From contig JARWKL010000006.1 in assembly GCA_029961685.1 (NCBI GenBank), forward strand, positions 10,980,748 through 11,044,747: a stretch of 64,000 bases of DNA. The letters are read 5' to 3'. The notes beneath the pieces are model-generated. The model saw only the letters and a list, made by a program, of their open reading frames with translations. It did not search any database and was not told the origin of the DNA. The position numbers and the translations under genes were made by a program. This document shows positions 39,911 through 51,902 of the stretch, one piece after another (positions within the stretch are counted from its first letter, which is position 1; every line of letters begins with the position of its first letter). This DNA is from Aristolochia californica. Taxonomy: Eukaryota; Streptophyta; Magnoliopsida; Piperales; Aristolochiaceae.

Positions 39911-40045
39911 ACAGAAGGCAGAAGAGTACAACAACAAGCAAGGGCAAAGAATAACTTTAAACTTATTTACAATATCATAAAAGTACTTACAATAAACTTC
40001 AAAAAAGGACAAGCTTGACAAGAGGCAACCTTGAGAACAAACTTC
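39911..40045 (-). repeat. 135-bp lineage B 3'-region fragment, copy R4
   Basis: Same fragment and boundaries as R1-R3, in the same orientation relative to the plus strand. Confidence 0.85.
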
Positions 40046-40537
40046 ATATGTTTCTTATGTTTCTTTCTTTCTTCATCTTTGTTTCCTTGTTTCGTGTTTT
40101 TCTTCTTACATTTTTTGTCTTGATTCTTTCTTTTTTCTATTTTTTTCTTTCTTTCTTTCATTCTTTTTTCTTTCTTTCTTTCATTCTTTTTTCTTTTTTT
40201 GCCTCCTTTCTTTCATTCTTTCTTTCTGTTTTATTTTTTATTTCTTTATTTTTTTATTTCTTATTCTTTCTTTCTGACTTGTTGTTTTTTGTTTGTTTGT
40301 TTCTACTGTGATTCTTTCTTTATTCTTCTTTCTATATTAATTATTTATTTCTATGTGCCTTTTTATTTGTATTGTCTTGTTTTTTTCTTTCTTCATTCAT
40401 TTTTTCTTTCTTTCTTGTTTCTTTATTTCTTTATTTCTATTTCTTTCCTTCATATTTCATTCATTATCATTGTCTTTGTTTTTTCTTTTCTAATTTCTTC
40501 TTTCTTTCTTTCTTTCTTTCTTTATGTCTTCTTTCGA

Positions 40538-40573
<36 letters not shown>

Positions 40574-41649
40574 AACAAGAAAGAAAGAAACAAGAAAGAT
40601 AGAAACAAGAAAAGAAAAAATAAAAAAAGAAAGAATAAAAAAGAAAGAAATTAGAAAGAATGAAAGACAATTGAAGAAATGAAGAAAGAAACAAGGAAAA
40701 GAAACAAAAGAAACATAAACAATGAAAGAAATAAATAAAAAATGAGAAATAAAGAATGAAGAAATAAAAAAAGAAAGAGAAAAAAAAAAAAGAATACATA
40801 AATAAGTAAGACACTTTGAAAAAAACAAGAAAGAAGAAAAGAAGAAGAAAGATTGAATCAAGATAGAAATAATGAAAAAAGTAAAACTATAACAAAGAAA
40901 CGGAATGAAAGAAGAAACAAAAAAACAAACAAACAAACAATGAAGATATATAGATGGAAAGAAGCAAGAAGGAAAGAAAGAAAAAATAAATGAAGAAAGA
41001 AAGAAGACAGAAAGAAAGAAAAAAGAAAGAACGAAAGAAAGGGAAATAAGAAGGAAATAAAAAGAATAAGAAAGATAGATAGAAAGAAGAAAGTGAAAGG
41101 AATGAAATTAAAAAGGAATAAAGAAAGACAAACATAAAGAAAGAAACCGAAAGAACGAAAGAACGAATGGAAGAATGAAGAAAGAAAAAACAAGAAAGAA
41201 CAAATAAAAAAAGGCACATAGAAAGAAATAAGAACTAAGAAATGAAGAAGAAATATAGAATCATGATAGAAATAAACATACAAATAAGTCAGAAAAAAAG
41301 TCTTTTTTGTTCCAATCTTTCTCTTTTCTTACTTTTTTATTTCTCCTTTTTCTTCTTCATTCAGTCTTTCTTTTTTTCTTTTTTTCTTTCATTCTTCTTT
41401 TTAATTTATTTCTTTAATTCTTTCTTTCTCCACTTCTTTCTTCTCTTCTCCTTCTTATTCCTTTCATATTTCTTTCTTCCTTTATTTTTTTTCCTTATTT
41501 TTTCTATCTACCTATCTCTCTTTTTATTCTTTCTTTAATCAGGAAAAAAAAGTAGAGAAACAAGATGGAAAGAAAGATAAAAATAAACAAGAAAGACACA
41601 AGAAGTGAGGAAGAAAGAAAGAACAATAAAAGGGAAGGAAAAATAAAAG

Positions 41650-41784
41650 ACAGAAGGCAGAAGAGTACAACAACAAGCAAGGGCAAAGAATAACTTTAAA
41701 CTTATTTACAATATCATAAAAGTACTTACAATAAACTTCAAAAAAGGACAAGCTTGACAAGAGGCAACCTTGAGAACAAACTTC
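41650..41784 (-). repeat. 135-bp lineage B 3'-region fragment, copy R5
   Basis: Same fragment and boundaries as R1-R4. Confidence 0.85.
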
Positions 41785-42907
41785 ATATGTTTCTTATGTT
41801 TCTTTCTTTCTTCATCTTTGTTTCATTGTTTCTTGTTTTTCTTCTTGCATTTTTTGTCTTGATTCTTTCTTTTTTCTATTTTTTTCTTTCTTTCTTTCAT
41901 TCTTTTTTCTTTTTTTGCCTCCTTTCTTTCATTCTTTCTTTCTGTTTTATTTTTTTATTTCTTATTCTTTCTTTCTGACTTGTTGTTTTTTGTTTGTTTG
42001 TTTCTACTGTGATTCTTTCTTTCTTCTTTCCATATTAATTATTTATTTCTATGTGCCTTTTTATTTGTACTGTCTTGTTTTTTTCTTTCTTCATTCATTT
42101 TTTCTTTCTTTCTTTCTTGTTTCTTTATTTCTTTATTTCTTTATTTCTATTTCTTTCCTTCATATTTCGTTCATTATCATTGTCTTTCTTTTTTCCTTTC
42201 TAATTTCTTCTTTCTTTATGTCTTGTTTCTTTCTTTATTTCTTTTTTCTTTCTTTCTTCTTTCTATCTTTATTTCTTCTTTCTTTCAATTTTTATGTCTT
42301 ATTTCCGTTTTTCTCTCTTATTTTGTATTTCCTTCTTCCCTGTTTCTTGTTTCTTCTTTTCTTCTTTCTTTCTTGTTTGTTTGTTTGTTTGTTTCTTCTT
42401 TCATTCTGATGTTTTCTTCTTTATTTCTTGTTTGTTTATTTCTATCTTGATTATTTCTTTCTTCTTCTTTTCTTCTTTCTTATTTCTTTCAATGTGCCGT
42501 ATTTCTTTATTTATTCTTTTCTCTTTATTTCTTCATTCTCTCATTTGTTCTTTTTTTTTATTTCTTTTATTGTTTATGTTTCTTTCGTTCATTTTTCCCG
42601 ATTTCTTTCTTAATTTCTTCAGCTTTCTTTCAATCTTTCCAATTTCTTTCTTTGTTCTTTCTTTATTTCTTTCTTTGTTCTTCTTTCTTTATTTCTTTCT
42701 TCCTCTCTTCTTCTGTCTTTCTTTTTTATTTTAATCTTTATTTCTATCTTGTTTCTTGCATTTTTGTTTCTTTTTCTCTTTTTTTCTTATTCTTTCTATC
42801 TATCAATCTTTCTTCCTCCCATCTTTATTTGTTTCAATGATTTGTCTTTATTTTTTTGTTTTCTTTATTTTTTATTTTTATTTTTCCTTTTCTTTTTAAT
42901 CATTCAT

Positions 42908-42939
<32 letters not shown>

Positions 42940-44400
42940 TAATCTTTCTTGTTTCTTTCCTTATTGATTCTTTCTTTTCTCATATTTCATTTTTTTCTTT
43001 TGTCTTTCTTTCTTTCATCTTCTTTGTTTCTATCTTTTGTCTTTCTTTTGTTTGTTTGTTTGTTTCTTCATCTTTTTTAATCCTATTTCTTTCTTTGTTT
43101 CTTTAATCTTTCTTTACTCTTTCTTGCTTCATTCTTTCTTGATTCTTTATTTTCTCCTCTTTCACTTTTTTTTTTCTTTCTTTCATTCTTCTTTCTTTCT
43201 TTTTGTCTTCTTTGTTTCTTTCTTCCTCTTTTCTTGTCTCTTTCTTGTTTATTTTCATCTTTCGTTCTATCTTGTTTCTTGTTTTCTTGTTTCTTTTTTC
43301 TTTTTTGGTCCTTCTTCTATCTATCTATCTTTCTTCTTTTTATCTTACTTTCTTTCTATATTTTGTCTTTCTTTTGTTTTTTCTTTCTTTCTTTCTAGAT
43401 TCTTTAGTTTTTATTTTCTCATTTTTTTCATTTTTTCTTTCTTTTTGTCTTCTTTCTTCCTATAAGTTTCATTTTTTCATTTTTACTTTTTTATTCTTTC
43501 TTCTGACTTGTTTGTTTGTTTGTTTCTTCTTTTCTTCTTTATTGTTTTTTTCAATGTGTCTTATTTATTTATGTATTCTTTCTTGTTTATTTTTCTCTTT
43601 ATTTTTTATTTCTTCTTTCTTTATTTCTCATTTTTTATTTATTTCTTTCATTTTCAAGGTTTGTTTGTTTCTTCTTTTTCTCTTTCTTTTTATCTTACTT
43701 CCCTTTTCTCCCTTCTTCTCCTTCTTTTCTTTTTCCTCTTTTCCTCTTTTCTCTTTTTTTTCTTTTTTCCTTAATTTTCATTTTCCTTCTCCTCCTATGT
43801 TTATTTTTTCGTTTTCTTTCTCCTCCTTTTATCCTTTTTTTTCTCTCTTTTTCATTCTCCTCTTTTTTCATATTTACCATTCCTTATTTTTTTCCATGTA
43901 TTTGTTTCATATTTTCCCTGTAACATTTTATTTTTTTCTTCACTTTTTTTTAAAATTTTCCTTTCTCGTATTCTTTCTTATTATATTTTCTCCTCCTGTT
44001 GTTCTTTTTTAATTATTACCTCATTTCCCACTATTTCCCTTCAATATCTTTTTTTCTACTCTCTTTTTTCATTTATCCCTTTCTTTCCTTTTCCTCTTTT
44101 TTCTTTCCTCCTATTGATTTGTTTTTTCATTTCCCCCCTTTTCTGCCTTCATTATCCAATTGTCTTTTTTCCTTTTTCTTTCATTCATTCATTCTTCTTT
44201 ATTTTTTTCTTCTCTCTCTTTCTTGTTTCATTTTTACTTTCTTCTCATTTCTCTCTTCTTCTTTATCTATTCTTAATTCTTTCTTCTTCTTTCCTTCTTT
44301 CTTTCTTTTTTTATTTTTTTCTTCTCTTTTTTTATTGTTTCTTTTATTCTTGTTTCTATCTTTCTATATTTATTTTTTTCTTCCTTGTTTCTTCAAGAAA

Positions 44401-45172
44401 AATGAAATGCAGAAAAAAAGGTGAAATATAGAAAGTAAAATGAAATATAGAAAGAAAGAGAAATTAATCTTTGAAATGAAGTTGAAATATAGAAAATAAA
44501 ATGAAATATAGAAAGAAAGATGAAATATAGAAAGTAAAACTAAATATAGAAAGAAAACAGAAATATAGAAAGTAAAATGAAATGTAGAAAGAAAGCTGAA
44601 ATATTGAAAGTAAAATGAAATATAGAAAGAAACAAGAAATATAGAAAGAAAGATGAAATATAGAAATGAAGATGAAAGATAGAAAGTAAAATAAAATATA
44701 GAAAGAAAGTTGAAATATAGAAAGAAAAAAGAAATATAGAAAGCAAAGATGAAATATACGAAGTAAAATAAAATATATAAAAAGAGATGAAATATAGAAA
44801 AAAAGATAAAAAAAATAGAAAGAAAGAAGAAATATAGAAGGAATGATGAAATACAGAAAAGGCAGATGAAATATTGAAAATCAGATGAACTATAGAAAGA
44901 CAGATGAAATATAGAAAGTAAACTGAAATATAGAAAGAAAGATGAAATATAGATAGTAAAATTAAGTAAAAAAAAAGAGAGAAAAAAGAAAAATGAAGTA
45001 TAGAAAGTAAAATGAAATAAACAAAGAAAGAAGAAATATAGAAAGTAAAATGAATATATAAAGAAAGTTGAAAAATAGAAAGTAAAATGAAATATAGAAA
45101 AAATATGAAATATAGAAAGAAAGATGAAAATTTAGAAAGAAAGGAAAAAAAAATAGAAAGTAAAATGAAATA
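44401..45172. repeat. 19-bp minisatellite array, first
   Basis: Alternating 19-bp units GAAATATAGAAAGTAAAAT and GAAATATAGAAAGAAAGAT form a 38-bp dimer, with many single-base variants. The plus strand is purine/A-rich. The array starts abruptly after a TTTC block. Confidence 0.92.
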
Positions 45173-47374
45173 TTTATTTTTCTCTCTTAATTGATTCCTT
45201 CTTCTTTCTTTCTTTCTTTCTTTCTTTTTTTCTTGTTTCATTTTTTTATTTTTTTATTTCTTTCTTTTCTTTTTGTCTTCTTTAGATCTTTCTTCCTTTC
45301 TTTCTTCCTTTATTTTTTTCTTTATTTCTAACTTATTTTTTTGTTTGTTTCTATCGTGATTCTTTCTTTGTTTTTATTTTCTTATTTATTCTTTCTTTTT
45401 ATGTGATTTTCTTTATTTTTCTTTCATTTTTCTTTCTTTCTTATATCTTTCTTGCATTTTTTTTGTTTTCTCTTTCATGTTTCTTTCTTTCTTTCTAATT
45501 TCATTCTTTATTCCTTCTTCTTTCTATCTTTCTTTTTTATTCATTTTTCCTTCTTCTTACATTCCTTTTTCTTCTTTCTTTACATTATTTTGTCTTTCTT
45601 TCTTTCTATCTTTTTCTTTCTTCTTTCTTTCTTTCTTTCTTTCTTTCTCATTCCTTCCTTTCTTCTTTCTTTCTTTCTTTATTTCTCATCTCCTTTCTTT
45701 CTTATCTTTCTTGTTTCTTTCTTTTTTTTCTTTTGTCTTTCTTCTTTCTTTATTTATTTCTTTTATTCGTTCTTTCTAGTTTCTTTCTTTATTTCTTATT
45801 TTGTTCTTCTTTCTTTCTTATCTTTCTTGTTTTTTTTTCTTTGTTTATTTATTTTTTGTTGTTTCTTATTTTTTCTTTCGTTCTGTTTAGTTTTTTTCTT
45901 TTTTATTTGTTTATTTATTTTTCTTTGTTTCTTGTTCTTTCTTTGTTTCAACTTCTTTCTTTCTTTCATAATTAAACAAAGAAGAGAATATATAAAAGAA
46001 AAAATAAAGAATGAAACAACAAATATATTTCATCTTTCTTTCTTCTTTCTTTCTTTTGGACTTCTTTCTTTTCGTCCTCTTTCTTTCTTATCATTGTTGT
46101 TTCTTTCTTTCTTGCGCCTGTCTTTCTTCTTTCTTTATTTATTACTTTTATTCTTTCTTTCTTTCTTTCTCATGTCTTTATTTGTTTCTTTTATTCCTTC
46201 TTTCTAGTTTCTTTCTTTCCTTTGTCTTTCTTATCTTTCTTGTTTCTCTCTTTTTTCTTTGATTATTTATTTATTTTTTCTTGTTCTTTATTTTGCTCTT
46301 TCTTCTTCGATTCTTTTTTTTCTCTCTATTTCATCTTTCTTTCTTTTCATCTTGTTTCTTTATTTTTCGTCCTCTTTCTTTCTTTCTTTTTTATTTTTCT
46401 TTCTTTATTTTTTTTATTTCTTTCTTTCTTTCTCATTCTTTCTAACTTGTTTGTTTGTTTCTTTCCTAATTCTTTATTTCTTGTTTCTTGCTTTATATTT
46501 TTCTTATTTTTTTATTTTTTTCATATTTATTTATTTCTTTCATGTTTCTTTCTTGCTTCTTTCTTTTTTTCCTGCTTCTTTATTTCTTGCTTCTTTCTTT
46601 CTTGATTCTTTCATTTTTTTCATTCTTTCTTTCTTTCTTTCTTTCTTCATTCTTTTTTTTTTCCTCTTTCCTTATTTTCTCTTTATTTCTTGATTCTTGC
46701 TTATTTCTTTCTTATTTCTTTCCTTATTTCTTTCTTTTATTCTTTCTTTCTAGTTTCTTTCTTTCTTCTTTCTATGTTTCTTTGTTTCTTTGTTTCTATA
46801 TTTCTTACTTTTTTCTTTCTTCTATCGTTTTTCTTTCTTTCATCATTCTTCCTTTCTTGTTTGTTGCCTTATACCTTTCTTATGTTTCTTTCTTTCTTCA
46901 TCTTTGTTTCATTGTTTCTTGTTTTTCTTCTTGCATTTGTGTCTTGATTCTTTCTTTTTTATATTTTTTTCTTTCTTTCTTTCATTCTTTTTCTTTTTTT
47001 GCCTCCTTTCTTTCATTCTTTCTTTCTATTTTATTTTTTATTTCTTTATTTTTTTATTTCTTATTATTTCTTTCTGACTTGTTGTTTTTTGTTTGTTTGT
47101 TTCTACTATGATTCTTTCTTTCTTCTTCTTTCCATATTAATTATTTATTTCTATGTGCCTTTTTATTTGTACTTTCTTGTTTTTTTCTTTCTTCATTCAT
47201 TCTTTCTTTTTTTCTTTCTTGTTTCTTTATTGCATTATTTCTATTTCTTTCCTTCATATTTCTTTCATTATCATTGTCTTTCTTTTTTCCTTTCTAATTT
47301 CTTCTTTCTTTCTTTCTTTCTTTCTTTATGTCTTCTTTCTTTATTTATTTCTTTTTTCTTTCTTTCTTTCTTTA

Positions 47375-47405
<31 letters not shown>

Positions 47406-49542
47406 TTTCTATCTTTATTTCTTCTTTCTTTCAATTTTTATGTCTTATTTCCTTTTTTCTCTCTTATTTCGTATTTCCTTCTTCCCTGTTTCTTGTTTCT
47501 TCTTTCCTTCTTTCTTTCTTGTTTGTTTGTTTGTTTGTTTCTTCTTTCATTCTGATGTTTTCTTCTTTATTTCTTGTTTTTTTATTTCTATCTTGATTAT
47601 TTCTTTCTTCTTCTTTTCTTCTTTCTTATTTCTTTCAATGTGCCTTATTTCTTTATTTATTCTTTTCTCTTTATTTCTTCATTCTCTCATTTGTTCTTTT
47701 TTTATTTCTTTTATTGTTTATGTTTCTTTCGTTCATTTTTCCCGATTTCTTTCTTAATTTCTTCAACTTTCTTTCAATCTTTCCAATTTCTTTCTTTGTT
47801 CTTTCTTTATTTCTTTCTTTGTTCTTCTTTCTTTATTTCTTTCTTCCTCTCTTCTTCTGTCTTTTTTTTTTATTTTAATCTTTATTTCTATCTTGTTTCT
47901 TGCGTTTTTGTTTCTTTTTTTCTTTCTATCTATCAATCTTTCTTCTTCCCATCTTTATTTGTTTCAATGATTTGTCTTTATTTTTTTGTTATCTTTATTT
48001 TTTATTTTTTATTTTTATTTTTCCTTTTCTTTTTAATCATTCATTCATTCATTCTTTCTTTCTTTCTTTAATCTTTCTTGTTTCTTTCCTTATTGAATCT
48101 TTCTTTTCTCTTATTTCATTTTTTTCTTGTCTTTCTTTCTTTCATCTTCTTTGTTTCTATCTTTTGCCTTTCTTTTGTTTGTTTGTTTGTTTCTTCATCT
48201 TTTTTAATCCTATTTCTTTCTTTGTTTCTTTAATCTTTCTTTACTCTTTCTTGCTTCATTCTTTCTTGATTCTTTATTTTCTCTTCTTTCACTTTTTTTT
48301 ATTTTTTTCTTTCTTTCATTCTTCTTTCTATCTTTTTGTCTTCTTTGTTTCTTTCTTTTTGTCTTCTTTGTTTCTTTCTTCCTCTTTTCTTGTCTCTTTC
48401 TTGTTTATTTTCATCTTTCTTTCTATCTTGTTTCTTGTTTTTTTGTTTCTTTTTTTTTTTTTGGTCCTTATTCTATCTATCTTTCTTCTTTTTATCTTAC
48501 TTTCTTTCTATATTTTGTCTTTCTTTTGTTTTTTCTTTCTTTCTTTCTAGATTCTTTAGTTTTTCTTTGTTCATTTTTTTCATTTTTTCTCTCTTTTTGT
48601 CTTCTTTCTTCCTATAAGTTTCATTTTTTAATTTTTAGTTTTTTATTCTTTCTTCTGACTTGTTTGTTTGTTTGTTTCTTCTTTTCTTCTTTATTGTTTT
48701 TTTCAATGTGTCTTATTTATTTATGTATTCTTTCTTGTTTATTTTTCTCTTTCTTTTTTTATTTCTTCTTTCTTTATTTTTCATTTTTTATTTATTTCTT
48801 TCATTTTTATTTGTTTCTTTAATTTTCAATGTTTGTTTGTTTCTTCTTTTTCTGTTTCTTTTTATCTTACTTCCCTTTTCTCCCTTCTTCTCCTTCTTTT
48901 CTTTTTCCTCTTTTCCTCTTTTCTCTTTTTTTTCCTTTTTTCTTAATTTTCATTTTCCTTCTCCTCCTATGCTTATTTTTTCGTTTTCTTTCTCCTCCTT
49001 TTATCCTTTTCTTTTTCTCTCTTTTTCTCTCTTTTTCATTCTCCTCTTTTTTCATATTTACCATTCCTTATTTTTTTCCATGTATTTGTTTCATACTTTC
49101 CCTTTAACATTTTCTTTTTTTCTTCACTTTTGTTTTTAAATTTTCCTTTCTCGTATTCTTTCTTATTATATTTTCTCCTCCTATTGTTCTTTTTTAATTA
49201 TTTCCTCATTTCCCCTATTTCCCTTCAATATCTTTTTTTATACTCTCTCTTTTTTCATTTATCCCTTTCTTTCCTTTTCCTCTTTTTTCTTCCCTTCTAT
49301 TGATTTGTTTTTTCATTTTCCCCCTTTTCTCCCTTCATTATCCAATTGTCTTTTTTCCTTCTTCTTTCATTTATTCATTCTTCTTCATTTTTTTCTTCTC
49401 TCTCTTTCTTGTTTCATTTTTACTTTCTTCTTCTTTCCTTCTTTCTTTATTTTTTTTATTTTTTCTTCTCTTTTTTTATTGTTTCTTTTATTCTTGTTTC
49501 TATCTTTCTATATTTATTTTTTTCTTCCTTGTTTCTTCAAGA

Positions 49543-50745
49543 AAAATGAAATGCAGAAAGAAAGGTGAAATACAGAAAGTAAAATGAAATATAGAAAGAA
49601 AGATGATATATAGGAAGTAAAATAAAATTTAGAAAGAAATATGAAATAAAGAAAGAGAAATTAATCTTTGAAATGAAGTTGAAATATAGAAAGTAAAATG
49701 AAATATAGAAAGAAAGATGAAATATAGAAAGTAAAACGAAATATAGAAAGAAAACAGAAATATAGAAAGTAAAATGAAATGTAGAAAGAAAGATGAAATA
49801 TTGAAAGTAAAATCAAATATAGAAAGAAACAAGAAATATAGAAAGAAAGATGAAAAATAGAAATAAAGATGAAAGATAGAAAGTAAAATAAAATATAGAA
49901 AGAAAGTTGAAATATAGAAAGAAAAATGAAATATAGAAAGAAAGATGAAATATAGAAGGAATGATAAAATACAGAAAGACAGATGAAATATTGAAACTCA
50001 GATGAAATATAGAAAGTAAAATGAAATATAGAAAGAAAGATGAAATATAGAAAGTAAAATTAATTATAAGAAAAGAAAGAAAAAAGAAAAATGAAGTATA
50101 GAATGTAAAATGAAATAAAGAAGAAATATAGAAAGTAAAATGAATATGTAAAGAAAGTTGAAAAATAGAAAGTAAAATGAAATATAGAAAAAAATATGAA
50201 ATATAGAAAGAAAGATGAAAATTTAGAAAGAAAGGAAAAAAATAGAAAGTAAAATGAAATATAGAAAGAAAGATGAAATATCGAAAGTAATATGAAATAT
50301 AGAAAGAAAAATGAAATATGAAAAGAAAGTTGAAATATAGACAGTAAAATGAAATATAGAAAGCAAGACGAAATCTAGAAATAAAATGAAATATAGAAAG
50401 AAAGATGAAATATAGAAAGTAAAATGAAATATAGAAAGTAAAATAAAATATATAAAGAAATATGAAGTATTGAAAGTAAAATGAAATGTAGAAAGAAAGA
50501 AAAAATATAGAAAGTAAAATGAAATATAGAAAGAAGCAGGAAATATAAAAAGAAAGATGAAATTTAGAAATAAAGACGAAAGATAGAAAGTAAAACGAAA
50601 TATAGAAAGAAAGTTGAAATATAGAAAGTATAACGAAATTTAGAAAGAAAGATGAAATTTAGAAAGTTAAATGAAATATAGAAAGAAAGATGAAATATAG
50701 AAAGTAAAATTAAATATAGAAAGTTAAATGAAAAATAGATGAAAA
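49543..50745. repeat. 19-bp minisatellite array, second
   Basis: Same 19-bp units as 44401-45172 but longer (about 1.2 kb). It shares the first roughly 20 units in order with the first array, including interruptions such as GAAAGAGAAATTAATCTTTG. Confidence 0.92.
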
Positions 50746-51617
50746 ATATGTGTTCTTTCTTTCTTCTTTCTATGAGCCTTTTTTATTTGTTCTTTCTTGT
50801 TTCTTTCATTCTTTCATGTTTTTTCATTTCTTCTTTTATTATTTCTTTATTTCTTGTTCTTTCTTTTATTCTTTATGGTTTCTTTCTTTCATGTTTCTTT
50901 TTTTATATTTGTCATTCTTTCTCCCTTTCTATTTTCTTTCCTTTTTCTTTCTTGTTTCTATCTATTATTTTTTGGCTTTATTTATTTCTTTCTTCTTCCA
51001 TTTTTTTATCTTTCTTTCTTTTTTTTGGTCTTTATATCTTTCTTTCTTTCTTTCAGTCTTCTTTCTTTCTTTCTTTCTTTCTTATTTCTTTCTTTCTTTT
51101 TTCTTTCTTTCTTGTTTCTTTATTTCTTTCTTACTTCTTTCTTTCATTCTTCTTTCTATCTTTATTTATTGTTTCTTTCTGTTTTTTCAGATATTTTTTG
51201 TTTCTTTATTTCATTGTTTATGTTTCTTTCATTCTTTCTTCATTCTTTCTTTCTTCCTCTCTTTTTCCTTGTTTCTTGTTTATTTTTATCTATCTTTCTA
51301 TCTTTTGTCTTTCTTTTGTTTGTTTGTTTGTTTCTTCATCTTTTTTAATCTTATTTCTTTCTTTGTTTCTTTAATCTTTCTTGCTTCATTCTTTCATGAT
51401 TCTTTATTTTCTCTTCTTTCACTTTTTTTATTTTTTATTTTTTCTTTCATTCTTGTTTCTTTCTTTTTGTCTTCTTTGTTTCTTTCTTCCTCTTTTCTTG
51501 TCTCTTTCTTGTTTGTTTTCATCTTTCTTTCTATCTTGTTTCTTGATTTTTTGCTTCTTTTTTCTTTGGTCCTTATTCTATCTATCTATCTTTCTTATTT
51601 TTATCTTACTTTCTTTC

Positions 51618-51902
51618 TTAAAAAGATGATGGATGAATATTTCAGAGAATATTTAAAAGATCATGGATATGAGAAGAAAGATTCAGATAAATCCAGTAGA
51701 ACCGGGTCCACAAACTCAGGCACTCAGACTTTACAATGTTATTCACAAGGCGAAGATGACTATGACAATGACTCCGAGGCCATTAATAATTTAACCACAC
51801 TTGATGGCAAATAGAAAAGACTATGATAAGAGAAGAGACTGCATAGAAAAGACTGGCAAATAGAAAAGACTATGATAGAAAAGATACTGCATAGAAAAGA
51901 TG
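51618..51902 (+). pseudogene. Lineage A TAV tail fragment inside TTTC satellite
   Basis: Encodes a TAV C-terminus (KKMMDEYFREYLKDHGYEKKD, then the acidic end and stop at about 51814) diverged from A1, A2 and A3. About 85 bp of 3' flank follow, with repeats containing AGAAAAGACTATGATA. The flanking satellite (50876-51600) recurs after it (51901-52510). This is a third place where the TAV breakpoint lies in the Lys-rich hinge. Confidence 0.85.

Larger units (their letters stand above)
38548..42200. repeat. TTTC-rich higher-order satellite, type I (second block)
   Basis: Same higher-order family as 14031-17715, with strand switches at CTTTCGAAAG (38703, 40532) and the ATCAGGAAAAAA tag (39771, 41538). 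Two 135-bp viral fragments lie 1739 bp apart. No gene content. Confidence 0.95.
42201..51617. repeat. TTTC-rich higher-order satellite, type II, with about 5.14-kb tandem period
   Basis: Segment 42290-44400 recurs at 47430-49540 (offset about 5141), and the minisatellite at 44401 recurs at 49543 with the same left junction (CTTCAAGAAAAATGAAATG). Segment 45970-48414 recurs again at 61620-64000. The content is TTTC-like sequence with variable spacers. The Phe/Ser/Leu ORFs are artefacts. Confidence 0.92.

Noticed and set aside
42294..49568. Dozens of Phe/Ser/Leu ORFs resembling membrane proteins
   Set aside because: TTTC and TTCTTT units read as Phe-Leu-Ser in every frame. Overlapping frames all look hydrophobic, so these are not genes.
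49543..50745. Minisatellite as a CRISPR array
   Set aside because: Units are contiguous 19-mers without unique spacers, and the context is eukaryotic.
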